Source of the DNA: Pseudomonadota bacterium
Lineage (GTDB): Bacteria; Pseudomonadota; Gammaproteobacteria; UBA4575
DNA: 32,360 nt
Assembly: GCA_009839635.1 (NCBI GenBank)
Contig: VXPJ01000072.1
Coordinates: forward strand, 1-32,360
Reading direction: 5' to 3'
Shown here: positions 1 to 9,611 of the stretch, one piece after another
Numbering within the stretch: the stretch's first letter is position 1
Layout of the letters: each line of letters begins with the position of its first letter
Notes under the pieces: generated by a model
What the model was told of the DNA's origin: nothing
Databases searched by the model: none
Seen by the model: only the letters and a program-made list of their open reading frames with translations
Program-made: the position numbers and the translations under genes

Positions 1-663
1 CACATGGCAGGAATCCGGGATTTCAGGCAGCAGCTCCAGGGTCGTACCCAGGGCAGTCTCAAAATTGTGCAGGTTCCGGTTGTTGATTCCCAGCAGGCTT
101 GGTTCCATTGCAAGCGCGCGCTCAAGTTCTTCCCGGTCGTGCACCTCGATTAACACGTCCAGTCCCAGCTCTTTGGCCAGGGCATTTAGTTCTGCCATTT
201 TTTCATCTTCCAATGCTGCGACAATCAACAGCAGACAATCCGCACCAACGGCACGGGTCTCATGTACCTGGTAGTTGTCAATAATGAAATCCTTGCGCAG
301 GATAGGCAAGAAACAGGCCTTGCGGACCAGTTCCAGTATTGCACAGGAGCCTTTGAAGAAATGGCCGTCCGTCAGCACGGAAATGCAAGTGGCACCATTC
401 ATCTGGTAGCTGGCGGCAATCTGCATCGGGTCGAAATCCTCTCTCAGGATGCCACGGCTTGGCGAAGCTCGTTTGATCTCCGCAATGACACCCGGGCGCT
501 TTGCCAGTTCAGCGTTTCGCAGTGCAGACTCAAACCCTCTTGATGCCGGAGCTTCCCTGGCCCACTCCCGCATCGTTTCCTCGGGCATGTGCCGCTTGCG
601 TTCTGTCAGCTCATTTTTCTTGTGCTCGATGATTCTTGCAAGAATTTCAGGCTGCTCGGACAT
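1..663 (-). CDS. trpC: Indole-3-glycerol phosphate synthase, C-terminus cut by window edge
   Basis: Converts CdRP to indole-3-glycerol phosphate in tryptophan biosynthesis (cytoplasmic TIM barrel). The ORF track misses it because its stop lies outside the window. Reading the minus strand from ATG at 663 gives MSEQPEILARIIEHKKNEL, then the family motifs in order: EIKRASPSRG (catalytic Glu/Lys of strand 1), LRKDFI (catalytic Lys), LIEVH (catalytic Glu) and GINNRNL (phosphate/substrate Asn). 221 codons are present of a usual ~265, so about 45 C-terminal residues are missing at the window end. Start choice: the trpD stop is only 2 nt upstream, so translation is probably coupled. Last visible gene of the rpe-trpEGDC run. 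It is the stand-alone TrpC form as far as seen; a fusion to TrpF beyond the edge cannot be excluded. Confidence 0.95.
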   Translation of the reverse strand, partial: MSEQPEILARIIEHKKNELTERKRHMPEETMREWAREAPASRGFESALRNAELAKRPGVIAEIKRASPSRGILREDFDPMQIAASYQMNGATCISVLTDGHFFKGSCAILELVRKACFLPILRKDFIIDNYQVHETRAVGADCLLLIVAALEDEKMAELNALAKELGLDVLIEVHDREELERALAMEPSLLGINNRNLHNFETALGTTLELLPEIPDSCHV

Positions 664-665
664 TC

Positions 666-1697
666 TCAGATATCGTTTGTATATTCCACATACTGCTGAA
701 ATTTTTCCCTAGCCGCTCCACTGGACAAAACCGAGGTGGCCAGCTCCACACCTTCTGCCAGGGTTGAAGCCTTGTCACAGGCATACAGGGCTGCTCCGGC
801 ATTGAACCGGACGATTTCAGCCGCAGCATTCGTTTGGCCACTGAGAGCCGCCTGTACCATCGACAGGCTTTGCTGCGGATCCTGGACCGCAAGATCGTCC
901 AGGCCGTATTGCTGAATACCGAATTGCTGGGGGGAAATTGTGTAGCAGGTGATTTTTCCCTCTTTCAATTCGGCAACTTGCGTGCTGCCGCCAATGCTTA
1001 TTTCATCCAGACCGTCTTCAGCGTGCACGACCAGCACATGCCTGCTTCCGAGCCGTTGCAGCACCTGCGCGAGCGGCTCGACCCAGTGGCCGTCGAAGAC
1101 CCCCAATACTTGATTGGGCGCCCCCGCAGGATTCGTCAAGGGGCCCAGCAGGTTGAACATCGTCCGCATGCCCAGTTCCTTGCGCACACCCGCTGCATGC
1201 TTCATGGCACTGTGATGTGCAGGTGCGAACAGGAATCCGATGCCAAGCTCCTCGATGCACTGCGCTACCTGTTCAGGTGCCAGCATCAAGTTGGCTCCGG
1301 CAGTTTCCAGTACGTCTGCACTGCCACTTTTGCTCGATACCGAGCGGTTGCCATGCTTGGCCACCGAGCCTCCTCCTGCAGCCACTACAAATGCCGCTGC
1401 AGTGGATATGTTGAAAGTTCCCTTGGTATCACCCCCGGTGCCGCAGGTATCCACCAGGAAATCTGCAGAAGCTTTCACCTTCGTAGACAGCTCGCGCATC
1501 ACGGAGGCCGCGGCTGCGAGCTCTGTCACCGTTTCACCTTTTATGCGCAACGCTGCAAGAAGTGCGGCGATCTGTGCAGGAGTTGTGTTGCCGGACATGA
1601 CCTCACGCATGGTCGCCGTCATCTGCTCTTTGCTGAGATCCTGCCCTTCAATGACGGTTTGCAGGACCTGCTGAATGTTCAAGTCTTGTTTGCTCAT
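666..1697 (-). CDS. trpD: Anthranilate phosphoribosyltransferase
   Basis: Transfers the phosphoribosyl group from PRPP to anthranilate, second step of tryptophan synthesis. 343 aa, the normal family length. Visible motifs: CGTGGD at residues 85-90 (PRPP/anthranilate glycine-rich loop), then [32 protein letters not shown] and [14 protein letters not shown], all signature stretches of the class IV-like phosphoribosyltransferase fold. The N-terminal helical domain (residues 1-70) is complete. Start at ATG 1697 sits 1 nt after the trpG stop, so coupled translation is likely. Separate from trpG here, unlike the fused TrpGD of enteric bacteria. Confidence 0.97.
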   Translation of the reverse strand: MSKQDLNIQQVLQTVIEGQDLSKEQMTATMREVMSGNTTPAQIAALLAALRIKGETVTELAAAASVMRELSTKVKASADFLVDTCGTGGDTKGTFNISTAAAFVVAAGGGSVAKHGNRSVSSKSGSADVLETAGANLMLAPEQVAQCIEELGIGFLFAPAHHSAMKHAAGVRKELGMRTMFNLLGPLTNPAGAPNQVLGVFDGHWVEPLAQVLQRLGSRHVLVVHAEDGLDEISIGGSTQVAELKEGKITCYTISPQQFGIQQYGLDDLAVQDPQQSLSMVQAALSGQTNAAAEIVRFNAGAALYACDKASTLAEGVELATSVLSSGAAREKFQQYVEYTNDI

Positions 1698-1698
1698 G

Positions 1699-2283
1699 TC
1701 ATCTGTTCTGTTGAATGAAATTCGTCAACAAGTGATGTCCGAAGTCCGTCAGGATCGATTCCGGATGAAACTGCACCCCTTCCACAGCATGCCTTTTGTG
1801 ACGGACCCCCATAATCTCATCCACGTCACCGGAATCGGTCTGCGTCCAGGCGGTGACTTCCAGGCATTCAGGCACACTCGCTTTTTCAATCACCAGGGAA
1901 TGATAGCGTGTTGCGGTAAAGGGGTTGTCGCACTTTTCAAAAACGTGCGTGTTGTGGTGGAAAATCTCGGAGGTCTTGCCATGCATCACATCGTGTGCCC
2001 GGACTACTTTCCCGCCATAGACCTGACCGATGCTCTGGTGCCCAAGACAGACGCCCAGGATCGGGACCGTTTCACCCAATGCAGAAATGACATCCATGGA
2101 AATCCCCGCTTCATCGGGCGTGCACGGCCCCGGGGAAATAACAATGTGGTCCGGGCACATCGCCTTGATGCCCTCGATATCAATCTGGTCATTGCGCACA
2201 ACCTTGACCTCTTCACCGATTTCCCCCAGGTACTGCACCAGGTTGTAGGTGAAAGAATCATAGTTGTCGATCATCAGTATCAT
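1699..2283 (-). CDS. trpG: Anthranilate synthase glutamine amidotransferase component II
   Basis: Class I glutamine amidotransferase that supplies ammonia to TrpE; in many bacteria the same subunit also serves PabB for p-aminobenzoate. 194 aa. Motifs: [18 protein letters not shown] at the N-terminus, SPGPCTP oxyanion region, nucleophile Cys79 in GVCLGHQ, and the His173/Glu175 pair in FHPES. Lies between trpE (31 nt gap) and trpD (1 nt gap) on the same strand. The neighbourhood makes TrpG the primary role, but a dual TrpG/PabA function is possible because no pabA is seen in the window. Confidence 0.96.
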   Translation of the reverse strand: MILMIDNYDSFTYNLVQYLGEIGEEVKVVRNDQIDIEGIKAMCPDHIVISPGPCTPDEAGISMDVISALGETVPILGVCLGHQSIGQVYGGKVVRAHDVMHGKTSEIFHHNTHVFEKCDNPFTATRYHSLVIEKASVPECLEVTAWTQTDSGDVDEIMGVRHKRHAVEGVQFHPESILTDFGHHLLTNFIQQNR

Positions 2284-2314
2284 GGCAGTTCCGGATTATA
2301 ATCAATGGCAGGGC

Positions 2315-3781
2315 TTAAACGATCGATTTCGCAATCTGGGCAGCCCTCATCAGGGCTCCTGCCTTGTTGTTGGTTTCATCCCACTCATTGTCAGGCACCG
2401 AATCATGCACGATTCCCGCCCCTGCCTGAATGTAAAGTTTCTGGTCCTTGATGACTGCGGTGCGGATCGCGATCGCCGTATCCATGTTCCCGTCCCAGGA
2501 AATGTACCCGACCGCCCCCGAGTAGACGCCTCTTTTCACGGGCTCAAACTCGTTGACGATTTCCATGGCACGGATTTTGGGTGCACCGCTCACCGTGCCT
2601 GCAGGGAACACCGCCCGGATGACATCGATGGCATCGAACGGCTCTTTCAGTTTCCCGGTAACATTCGAGACGATGTGCATGACATGCGAATAGCGTTCAA
2701 TGATCATCTTGTCCGTCAGGGTGACCGACCCGGTCTCTGCTACCTTGCCAACATCATTGCGCCCGAGGTCGATCAGCATCAGATGCTCGGCCAGTTCCTT
2801 GGGGTCTTGCAGTAATTCCTGTTCGATCTTCCTGTCATGATCGTGGTCTTTCCCTCTTGGCCTGGTTCCGGCAATCGGGCGTACCGTGATCTCGCCGTCC
2901 TCAAGGCGCACCAGGACTTCAGGGGAGGAACCCACTATCTGGAAATCGCCCATGTCCAGGTAGTACATGTAGGGAGAGGGGTTGAGGCTGCGCAATCCCC
3001 GGTACAGATTGATCGGCGGGTCTTCAAACACGGCGCTTTGCCGTTGCGATAGCACGACCTGCATGACGTCTCCCGCGCGGATGTACTCACGCGTACGTTC
3101 CACCGCCTGCTTGAAGGCACTCTCGGAAAATTCGGGAGTAAAGTTGATCGGCTGCCCTTGGGCGCAAGTACCAGCCGGGACGGGCGCGGGCTCTCGCAGG
3201 GTCCGCATCAGATCATCCAGGCGCTTCTGGCCCTTTTGAAAAGCCTGCTCATCACCCGGGTCCGCATGCACAATCAAGAACACCTTGCCACTCAAATTGT
3301 CAAAGACAACCACCTCCCTTGACACCATCAGGAAGATATCCGGTGTTCCCAGGGTATCCGTCTTGGTGATGCCCGCCAGCCTTGGCTCGATATACTTTAC
3401 CGTGTCGTAGCCGAAGTACCCTACCAGGCCCCCCGTAAAACGGGGCAGCTCGGGAATGTCGGGCACGCGAAACTGGCGCTTGAACTCGCGGATCCAGGCG
3501 AGCGGATCCTTGCTCCGTACTGATTTTTTTGTGCGGGTGCCCTGCTCGTGCAGAATCTCCTCGCCGAGGATTTTGATTCGCTCTTCACACGACAGGCCAA
3601 TGACAGAGTACCGCCCCCAATTTTCTCCGCCCTGAACGGATTCAAACAGGTAGGTGTATGGCCGGTTGGCCAGCTTCAGGTATGCGCGTAACGGGGTATA
3701 GAGATCTGCCAGGACTTCCCTCAACAGCGGGATATGGGTATATCCCTGCTTTTTCAGCGCCTCAAACTCGGTGAGTTGCAC
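2315..3781 (-). CDS. trpE: Anthranilate synthase component I
   Basis: Chorismate plus ammonia (from TrpG) to anthranilate and pyruvate, the committed and feedback-controlled step of tryptophan synthesis. 488 aa. N-terminal domain holds YLFESVQGGENWGRYS, the region that forms the tryptophan feedback site (usually LLES). C-terminal chorismate-binding domain holds VVLSQRQ, PIAGTRPRG, DLGRNDVG, YSHVMHIVS and GAPKIRAMEIV. The start is GTG at 3781, with a GGAG Shine-Dalgarno 5 nt upstream; an ATG at 3786 is out of frame. Only 46 nt separate it from rpe upstream, too short for a classic trpL attenuator, so transcription probably comes from the rpe side. Confidence 0.97.
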   Translation of the reverse strand: MQLTEFEALKKQGYTHIPLLREVLADLYTPLRAYLKLANRPYTYLFESVQGGENWGRYSVIGLSCEERIKILGEEILHEQGTRTKKSVRSKDPLAWIREFKRQFRVPDIPELPRFTGGLVGYFGYDTVKYIEPRLAGITKTDTLGTPDIFLMVSREVVVFDNLSGKVFLIVHADPGDEQAFQKGQKRLDDLMRTLREPAPVPAGTCAQGQPINFTPEFSESAFKQAVERTREYIRAGDVMQVVLSQRQSAVFEDPPINLYRGLRSLNPSPYMYYLDMGDFQIVGSSPEVLVRLEDGEITVRPIAGTRPRGKDHDHDRKIEQELLQDPKELAEHLMLIDLGRNDVGKVAETGSVTLTDKMIIERYSHVMHIVSNVTGKLKEPFDAIDVIRAVFPAGTVSGAPKIRAMEIVNEFEPVKRGVYSGAVGYISWDGNMDTAIAIRTAVIKDQKLYIQAGAGIVHDSVPDNEWDETNNKAGALMRAAQIAKSIV

Positions 3782-3827
3782 GTCATCTCCAGGGTGTCAG
3801 TTGAGGGTGTTTGAAAGGAGGGCAGGC

Positions 3828-4499
3828 CTATGCCGCAGCTGCCAGTTGCTGGCGCATTTCCGAAATGGTTTGCGCATAATCGGATGCGCCGAAAATCGCG
3901 GAGCCCGCCACAAAGGTATCGGCGCCCGCTGACTTGATATCTGCGATGTTGTCCACTTTCACGCCCCCGTCCACTTCCAGGCGAACCGAAAGACCCGAAC
4001 GATCAAGCAACTCCCTGGCCGTCCTGATCTTGTCCAGGACCGACGGGATGAATTTCTGGCCCCCGAATCCCGGGTTGACCGACATCAGCAGGACCATGTC
4101 AATTTTCTCCAGCACATAGTCCAGCACATCCAGAGGCGTGGCAGGATTGAATACCAGGCCCGACTTGCACCCCAGGTCCCGGACCAGTTGCAGGCTCCGG
4201 TCTATATGCTCGGATGCCTCGGGATGAAACGTGATGTAGCTTGCTCCGGCGGCCGCAAAACTGGTGATGATCGGGTCCACCGGCTTGACCATCAGGTGCA
4301 CGTCGATCGGTGCCTCGATGCCATAGCTGCGCAGCGCCTCGCACACCACCGGGCCAAACGTCAGGTTTGGCACGTAGTGATTGTCCATCACGTCAAGATG
4401 TATGATGTCCGCCCCGGCATCCAGCACGGTCGCAACATCTTCACCGAGACGCGCGAGGTCGGCCGATAGTATCGAGGGTGCAATCCAGTCAGTCTGCAT
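3828..4499 (-). CDS. rpe: Ribulose-phosphate 3-epimerase
   Basis: Interconverts ribulose 5-phosphate and xylulose 5-phosphate (pentose phosphate and Calvin cycles). The ORF track starts at 4616, but homology begins at [20 protein letters not shown], so I place the start at ATG 4499, giving 223 aa, the normal length. Metal and catalytic residues are visible: His34 and Asp36 in HLDVMD, His68 in DVHLM, Asp177 in EVDGGV, plus the phosphate-binding/flexible loop [12 protein letters not shown]. First gene of the run leading into trpE. In pseudomonads, as I recall, gph (phosphoglycolate phosphatase) lies between rpe and trpE; it is absent here. Confidence 0.96.
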   Translation of the reverse strand: MQTDWIAPSILSADLARLGEDVATVLDAGADIIHLDVMDNHYVPNLTFGPVVCEALRSYGIEAPIDVHLMVKPVDPIITSFAAAGASYITFHPEASEHIDRSLQLVRDLGCKSGLVFNPATPLDVLDYVLEKIDMVLLMSVNPGFGGQKFIPSVLDKIRTARELLDRSGLSVRLEVDGGVKVDNIADIKSAGADTFVAGSAIFGASDYAQTISEMRQQLAAAA

Positions 4500-4722
4500 G
4501 GTTCCAAACGCTCGTTTCAGGGAACAGCACTTTAGCCTATAACCATGTAATTTGCAGCCCGGTTCCAGTAAACTCTGCCTGTTCGTCGTCTGTCGCTTCC
4601 CGCGCGGGTAAGCCACAGCAAAGAGAACGCAAAAATGGATTTGCCGGCATACTACCGACCTGCTGCCCCCTACCCAGCCTGCCGCATGGCTAGCGAAGCA
4701 GGGCCAAGCCCGGGCTCTTGCC

Positions 4723-5952
4723 GTGCTTAACCTGATCTGGCTCAGCTTTTTTATCGCCGGCTTCCTCAGCTGTCTCTACCAGGCCCTCGTACTGGACAAC
4801 GGCGCGATATTTGCGCAAGTCATCCAGGCCACCTTTGACATGGCTGCACTGAGCGTTGAGATTGCACTGGGGCTCATCGGGGTCCTCTGCCTGTGGCTGG
4901 GATTTTTCACCATCGCGGAACGTGCCGGTTTCGTGGACCTCCTGGCCAAGCTGTTTCGCCCCCTGTTCAGGCATCTCATGCCCGAGGTGCCAAGCAACCA
5001 CCCTGCAATCGGCTCCATCACCATGAACATGGCGGCGAACATGCTGGGCCTCGACAATGCGGCTACCCCGCTGGGGCTGAAGGCCATGCAGGATCTGCAA
5101 CAGCTCAATCCGAACAAAACCATCGCAAGCAATGCACAGATTCTTTTTCTTGTGCTGAACACCTCGTCCGTGACCCTGCTGCCAGTGACAATCTTCTTGT
5201 TTCGTGCACAGCAGGGATCCGAGGATCCGGCGGCCGTTTTTATTCCGATCCTGCTGGCAACAACCGCATCGACTCTGGCCGGCCTGCTGCTGGTTGCCTA
5301 TATCCAGGGCCTGAACTTGCTCAACAAGACCGTGCTGTCGTACCTGGCAGGACTGGGGTTTTTGATCCTGTTGCTGCTTGGTTTCCTGCTGAATGGTCCT
5401 CCCGGCGAGCTGACTGCCCGTTCGAGTCAGCTGGGCAACCTTCTGCTGTTGCTGGTGATTATTTCCTTTCTGGTGCTGGGCTATGCGCGCAAGGTCAACG
5501 TATACGACGCCTTTGTCGACGGGGCCAAACAGGGCTTTGATGTTGCCGTGAAAATAATTCCCTACCTGGTGGCGATGCTTGTGGCCATCGGGGTGTTGCG
5601 CGCCAGCCAGGTCCTAGATCATGTATTGGCAATCATTGCGCAGGTGCTGGGCGTTTTCGGACTGAACACGGACTTTGTCGCGGCCCTGCCCACGGCCCTG
5701 ATGCGGCCTTTCTCGGGCAGTGGAGCCCGTGCAATGATGCTGGAAACCATGAATACCTACGGGGTCGATTCATTCGCCGCCAATCTCGCCGCCACCATCC
5801 AGGGCAGCACGGAAACGACATTTTATGTACTGGCTGTCTACTTTGGCAGCGTTGGCATACAGCGTGTGCGACACGCCATCGGCTGTGGCCTGTTTGCGGA
5901 TCTGGCAGGCGTCACGGCCGCCATTGCCGTCGGGTACTGGTTCTTTGCCTGA
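4723..5952 (+). CDS. Fused SpmA-SpmB-type nucleoside-recognition (Gate) domain membrane protein
   Basis: 409-aa polytopic inner-membrane protein with two homologous halves. Residues ~1-195 resemble SpmA (start [15 protein letters not shown], then [20 protein letters not shown]); residues ~210-409 resemble SpmB ([39 protein letters not shown]). In Bacillus these are two spore-maturation proteins; fused versions occur in non-sporulating Gram-negatives, where the transported substrate is unknown. Start is GTG at 4723: the family typically begins ML(N)xIWLxFF right there. No strong Shine-Dalgarno is visible. Divergent from rpe and convergent with the acuI-like gene (25 nt apart). Function is not assigned beyond probable transport or membrane gating. 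Confidence 0.88.
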   Translation: MLNLIWLSFFIAGFLSCLYQALVLDNGAIFAQVIQATFDMAALSVEIALGLIGVLCLWLGFFTIAERAGFVDLLAKLFRPLFRHLMPEVPSNHPAIGSITMNMAANMLGLDNAATPLGLKAMQDLQQLNPNKTIASNAQILFLVLNTSSVTLLPVTIFLFRAQQGSEDPAAVFIPILLATTASTLAGLLLVAYIQGLNLLNKTVLSYLAGLGFLILLLLGFLLNGPPGELTARSSQLGNLLLLLVIISFLVLGYARKVNVYDAFVDGAKQGFDVAVKIIPYLVAMLVAIGVLRASQVLDHVLAIIAQVLGVFGLNTDFVAALPTALMRPFSGSGARAMMLETMNTYGVDSFAANLAATIQGSTETTFYVLAVYFGSVGIQRVRHAIGCGLFADLAGVTAAIAVGYWFFA

Positions 5953-5977
5953 TGCGATAGCCCAGGGATCTGGCCTT

Positions 5978-6973
5978 CTAGTCCTTCAGTAGCCGCACCA
6001 GGACCCGGCCCCGGATTTCATTCTTCAAAAGCTTTTCGAACACCTCCGGCAAATCCTCCAGACCTGCGGTTCGCGTATGAATCCTGGAGATATGCTCAGG
6101 ACAAAGGTCGCTGCCAAGGCGCTGCCAGATCTGTTTTCGCAAGTCCTGCGGGCAATTGGAGGAGCTTACGCCCAGCAAGTTTACCCCGCGGATGATGAAC
6201 GGCATCGTCGACAGCCGAAACCCGGTGCCTCCGGCGATGCCCACGCTCACCACGTTGCCCCAGGGCTTGGTCGCACGCACCAGGCTGCTCAAGGTCTCCC
6301 CGCCGACATTGTCGATGGCACCGGCCCAGCGGGCCTTCTCCAGCATGCCCCCGCCAGACTCCACCCAGTCGCGGCCCACGACCTTGTCCGCCCCAAGTTC
6401 ATGCAGGTAGTCTTGTGCTTGCGGGGACCCCGTGACCGCGGTGACTTCGTGACCGAGCTTGTGCAAGAGATCGATTGCAAAACTCCCGACTCCCCCGCTG
6501 GCACCTGTTACGACCACGGGCCCATCGACCGCCTGCTGGTGATTTTGCTGCATCAGATGGATGCACAATGCGGCTGTAAAGCCTGCCGTTCCAATCACCA
6601 TGGCCTGGTCCAGGCGCAATCGGGCAGGCAGCGGCACGACCCAGCCAGCAGGAATTCGCGCATATTCTGCATAGCCCCCGTCGTGGACTTCACTCAGACC
6701 GCTGCCGTTCGCAATGACCGGGTCGTCCTGCGAAAACAGGGGGCTGGACGATTGCACCACCTCGCCAGCCAGGTCGATACCACCTACCAGGGGTGATTTC
6801 CTGAGAATTTTTGATTTCCCGGTTGCCGCCAGCGCATCCTTGTAATTCACGCTGGAGTAATGTACGCGGATCACGACATCACCTGCGGACAGCTGCTCCA
6901 GCGCCAGCGACTCGGTTCCCGCATGTGTTCCGCTTTCGTCTGCGTGAATACGGAATGCGGAGAACTTTTCCAT
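5978..6973 (-). CDS. acuI: YhdH/AcuI-family NADPH oxidoreductase (acryloyl-CoA reductase-like)
   Basis: Medium-chain dehydrogenase/reductase of the YhdH/YhfP quinone-oxidoreductase group, which includes acryloyl-CoA reductase AcuI. About 331 aa from ATG 6973. Features: N-terminal GroES-like domain with YSSVNYKDALAATG and GGIDLAGEVV, then a Rossmann domain with VVVTGASGGVGSFAIDLL (NADPH loop) and the C-terminal GVNLLGVSSSNCP and EIRGRVLV typical of the subfamily. Zinc ligands of alcohol dehydrogenases are not evident. The track begins at a TTG (6991), but ATG 6973 fits homology better; neither has a clear Shine-Dalgarno. It lies just downstream of purK on the same strand (24 nt), so is probably co-transcribed with purEK. 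The physiological substrate (acryloyl-CoA, another enoyl-CoA, or a quinone) is unproven; the symbol is by family only. Confidence 0.8.
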   Translation of the reverse strand: MEKFSAFRIHADESGTHAGTESLALEQLSAGDVVIRVHYSSVNYKDALAATGKSKILRKSPLVGGIDLAGEVVQSSSPLFSQDDPVIANGSGLSEVHDGGYAEYARIPAGWVVPLPARLRLDQAMVIGTAGFTAALCIHLMQQNHQQAVDGPVVVTGASGGVGSFAIDLLHKLGHEVTAVTGSPQAQDYLHELGADKVVGRDWVESGGGMLEKARWAGAIDNVGGETLSSLVRATKPWGNVVSVGIAGGTGFRLSTMPFIIRGVNLLGVSSSNCPQDLRKQIWQRLGSDLCPEHISRIHTRTAGLEDLPEVFEKLLKNEIRGRVLVRLLKD

Positions 6974-6997
6974 GGAATGCGGCTGGCTCAATGCAGG

Positions 6998-8119
6998 CTA
7001 CAGTCTTGAAAACAATTGCTCGGCCCGGTCCCGGGTGTTCTCACCGGGGGGGGCGAGCACGCAAAAGTGCCCCATTTTGCGACCTGGGCGCGCCTGCGTT
7101 TTGCCATACAGGTGCAGCTTGACACGGGGATCCTCGATGAGGTCATTCCAGCGAGGCTCGCCCCGCTGCCAAAGGTCTCCCAGCAGGTTCACCATGGTCA
7201 CGGCACTGTGTGCGACGGTACTGCCCAGGGACAAGCCGCAGACCGCACGTACCTGCTGCTCGAACTGCGACGTATAACAGGCATCGATCGTGTAATGCCC
7301 GCTGTTGTGGGTGCGCGGTGCCATCTCATTGAAATAGAGATTGTTGCTTTTGTCGACAAAGTACTCGATGGCCAGCACACCGCAGTAATCCAGATCCTCT
7401 GCGATCTTGCTTGCGTGGGACCTGGCCAAATCCTGAATCGCTTCGTCCACGCTTGCCGGGGCCGTGCTGGTGAACAGTATGCCGTTGCGGTGGACGTTTT
7501 CAGCAATCCCGAAAAAACTTGTTTCACCCGCAGAAGAGCGTGCCAGCACGCTGGATATTTCTGTCTGCAGATCGATCCGTTTCTCCAGGATGCACTCGGC
7601 CTTGTCCAGGCCCTCCCATGCCTCGATGGCCTGATCGATACTGCCCACGGTGGCCTGGCCCTTGCCGTCGTAGCCGAAACGGGCGGTCTTGAGAATCAGG
7701 TCAGAACCAATTTTTTCAAAGGCTTGCCGGATGTCCTGATCGCTGCACACCGGCTGAAACGCAGTACAGGGAATGCCCAGTGACTGGACATGCTGTTTCT
7801 CCCGGATCCGGCTTTGTGCGATGCCCACTGCATCCGGGCTCGGGTAAACGCGGCACTCGCCCTGCAGGTACTGCAGCGCCTGTGCCGGCACATTTTCGAA
7901 TTCCGTGGTGACCACGGAGCATTCCCGCGCCAGTTCGTCCAGCGCCCGCTCATCGTCATAGTCCGCCTGTAGATGCACCTGGGCAATTTCCCCGGCGGGG
8001 CTGGCGGGGCTGGGATCCAGCACGATCACGCGGTAGCCCATGGCTGTCGCGGCGTGGACAAACATGCGCCCGAGCTGGCCACCCCCCAGCATACCAAGTG
8101 TGGCACCTGGCAAAACCAT
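6998..8119 (-). CDS. purK: N5-carboxyaminoimidazole ribonucleotide synthase
   Basis: ATP-dependent carboxylation of AIR with bicarbonate to N5-CAIR in purine synthesis. 373 aa, normal length, ATP-grasp fold: N-terminal LGMLGGGQLGRMF, ILKTARFGYDGKGQ (ATP-binding Lys/Gly loop), FNEMAPRTHNSGHYTIDAC (metal-binding Glu/Asn and substrate contacts) and HLYGK near the C-terminus. Start ATG 8119 is 1 nt after the purE stop, so the two are translationally coupled, as in the usual purEK pair. Both convert AIR to CAIR. Confidence 0.97.
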   Translation of the reverse strand: MVLPGATLGMLGGGQLGRMFVHAATAMGYRVIVLDPSPASPAGEIAQVHLQADYDDERALDELARECSVVTTEFENVPAQALQYLQGECRVYPSPDAVGIAQSRIREKQHVQSLGIPCTAFQPVCSDQDIRQAFEKIGSDLILKTARFGYDGKGQATVGSIDQAIEAWEGLDKAECILEKRIDLQTEISSVLARSSAGETSFFGIAENVHRNGILFTSTAPASVDEAIQDLARSHASKIAEDLDYCGVLAIEYFVDKSNNLYFNEMAPRTHNSGHYTIDACYTSQFEQQVRAVCGLSLGSTVAHSAVTMVNLLGDLWQRGEPRWNDLIEDPRVKLHLYGKTQARPGRKMGHFCVLAPPGENTRDRAEQLFSRL

Positions 8120-8120
8120 T

Positions 8121-8609
8121 TCAGTCCGGCAAACGGGCCGCTAGCACCTTGGAGGTCTGCTCTTTGCGAAACTCATCAAGCCTTGCTTTCAGATCCGTGT
8201 CTTCACCGGCCAAAATGGAAACCGCAAAAAGCCCGGCATTTGCCGCACCGGCCTCGCCGATGGCAAATGTTGCAACGGGTATGCCCTTGGGCATCTGTAC
8301 GATCGAGTACAACGAGTCCTGCCCGGAGAGGTGCTTGCCTGGAACCGGGACTCCGAGAACCGGGACGGGAGTCATTGCAGCCACCATCCCGGGTAAATGG
8401 GCGGCACCGCCTGCACCGGCAATGATGCACCGGATACCGCGCGAGGATGCAGACTGCGAGAACTCCGCCATCAAATCCGGGGTTCGGTGTGCAGAAATCA
8501 CGCGCTTCTCGTACAATATGCCAAACTGGTCCAGAATGGCTGCGGCTGCGTGCATGACCGACCAGTCGCTACTGCTCCCCATGATCAGGCTTACTGTTGG
8601 ATTGGCCAT
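8121..8609 (-). CDS. purE: N5-CAIR mutase
   Basis: Class I PurE, moves the carboxylate of N5-CAIR to give CAIR. 162 aa from ATG 8609; the track's upstream 28 residues (from 8693) are not conserved and run into the divergent purC promoter region. A GGGGGAA Shine-Dalgarno lies about 9 nt before this ATG. Motifs: [10 protein letters not shown] (mononucleotide phosphate loop), ISAHRTP (catalytic His41) and [13 protein letters not shown]. Forms an operon with purK and probably the acuI-like gene. The divergent partner purC starts 105 nt away on the other strand, so both purine genes share one control region. Confidence 0.96.
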   Translation of the reverse strand: MANPTVSLIMGSSSDWSVMHAAAAILDQFGILYEKRVISAHRTPDLMAEFSQSASSRGIRCIIAGAGGAAHLPGMVAAMTPVPVLGVPVPGKHLSGQDSLYSIVQMPKGIPVATFAIGEAGAANAGLFAVSILAGEDTDLKARLDEFRKEQTSKVLAARLPD

Positions 8610-8713
8610 TACGTCTGTTCCCCCGTACGGATTATGGAAACAAACGCGCATTTTGGCTGAGACAGGTAAATAAAACCAGTGTGCGCTGGACAATTGGCTG
8701 CCGAAATCCCGAA

Positions 8714-9598
8714 ATGCTGACAGAACCCGGGTTGAAATCCCTGAAAAAGATCTATCAGGGCAAGGTTCGAGACATTTACGAGGTCGATGGCAGGCACTGG
8801 CTGATCGTGGCCAGTGATCGTATCTCCGCCTTCGATGTGATTTTGCCCGACCCGATTCCCGGAAAAGGCATTGTGCTTACCACGATGTCCAACTTCTGGT
8901 TTCAGCGGTTTGAAAACCTGGTGGACAACCACCTCAGCGAAATCCCTCTTGAAGCCGTCATCAAAGACGAGCAGGAACTAAGGGTCCTTGCAGGGCGCAG
9001 CGTTGTCGTGCAAAAGCTCAAGGCACTGCCATTCGAAGCCATCGTACGGGGCTACGTCATCGGCTCAGGCTGGAAGGAATACCAGCAGACCGGCATGATC
9101 TGCGGAGTGCCCTTGCCCGAAAATCTGAAACTGGCGCAGGCGCTCGAAGAGCCTATCTTCACACCGTCTACCAAGGCCAGGGTCGGGGAACACGACATCA
9201 ACGTGCGCTTCGAGGAGGTCGTCAAGCTGGTCGGCAAAGACATTGCCGGGCGCGTGCGGGATATCAGCATACAGATTTACCGGCATGCGGCCGAATATGC
9301 CTGGCAGCGCGGCATCATCGTTGCGGACACGAAATTTGAATTCGGCCTGGACAGTCAGGAGAACATCGTCTTGATGGACGAGTTGCTGACTTCGGACTCG
9401 TCACGATTCTGGCCAAGGGATTCCTATGTTCCGGGCAAAAATCCGAAAAGCCTCGACAAGCAGTATGTGCGTGACTATCTCGAAACGCTGGACTGGAACA
9501 AGCAGAAACCGGGGCCCCGATTGCCCAAAGAAGTGATCGAGAACACCAGCAAGAAATACCGGGAAGCCTGCGAGCAGTTAACCGGGGTCAGGCTCTGA
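8714..9598 (+). CDS. purC: SAICAR synthetase, long form
   Basis: ATP-dependent joining of CAIR and aspartate to SAICAR, the step right after PurE/PurK. The track starts at 8597, but homology begins at [23 protein letters not shown], so the start is ATG 8714, giving 294 aa. This is the long (yeast Ade1-like) form rather than the ~237-aa enteric type. Motifs: [13 protein letters not shown] (ATP loop), [48 protein letters not shown] and [15 protein letters not shown]. Divergent from purE; bioD follows after 13 nt on the same strand. Confidence 0.96.
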   Translation: MLTEPGLKSLKKIYQGKVRDIYEVDGRHWLIVASDRISAFDVILPDPIPGKGIVLTTMSNFWFQRFENLVDNHLSEIPLEAVIKDEQELRVLAGRSVVVQKLKALPFEAIVRGYVIGSGWKEYQQTGMICGVPLPENLKLAQALEEPIFTPSTKARVGEHDINVRFEEVVKLVGKDIAGRVRDISIQIYRHAAEYAWQRGIIVADTKFEFGLDSQENIVLMDELLTSDSSRFWPRDSYVPGKNPKSLDKQYVRDYLETLDWNKQKPGPRLPKEVIENTSKKYREACEQLTGVRL

Positions 9599-9611
9599 TC
9601 ATTGCATCATC

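Noticed and set aside
834-1718. 294-aa plus-strand ORF
   Set aside because: Antisense to trpD; no domain features.
3782-3827. trp leader peptide/attenuator before trpE
   Set aside because: Only 46 nt between rpe and trpE, with no Trp-codon leader ORF or terminator hairpin.
4635-4730. Short ORF (31 aa) reading into the start of the SpmA-SpmB gene
   Set aside because: Different frame, no Shine-Dalgarno, no recognisable sequence; cannot be separated from chance.
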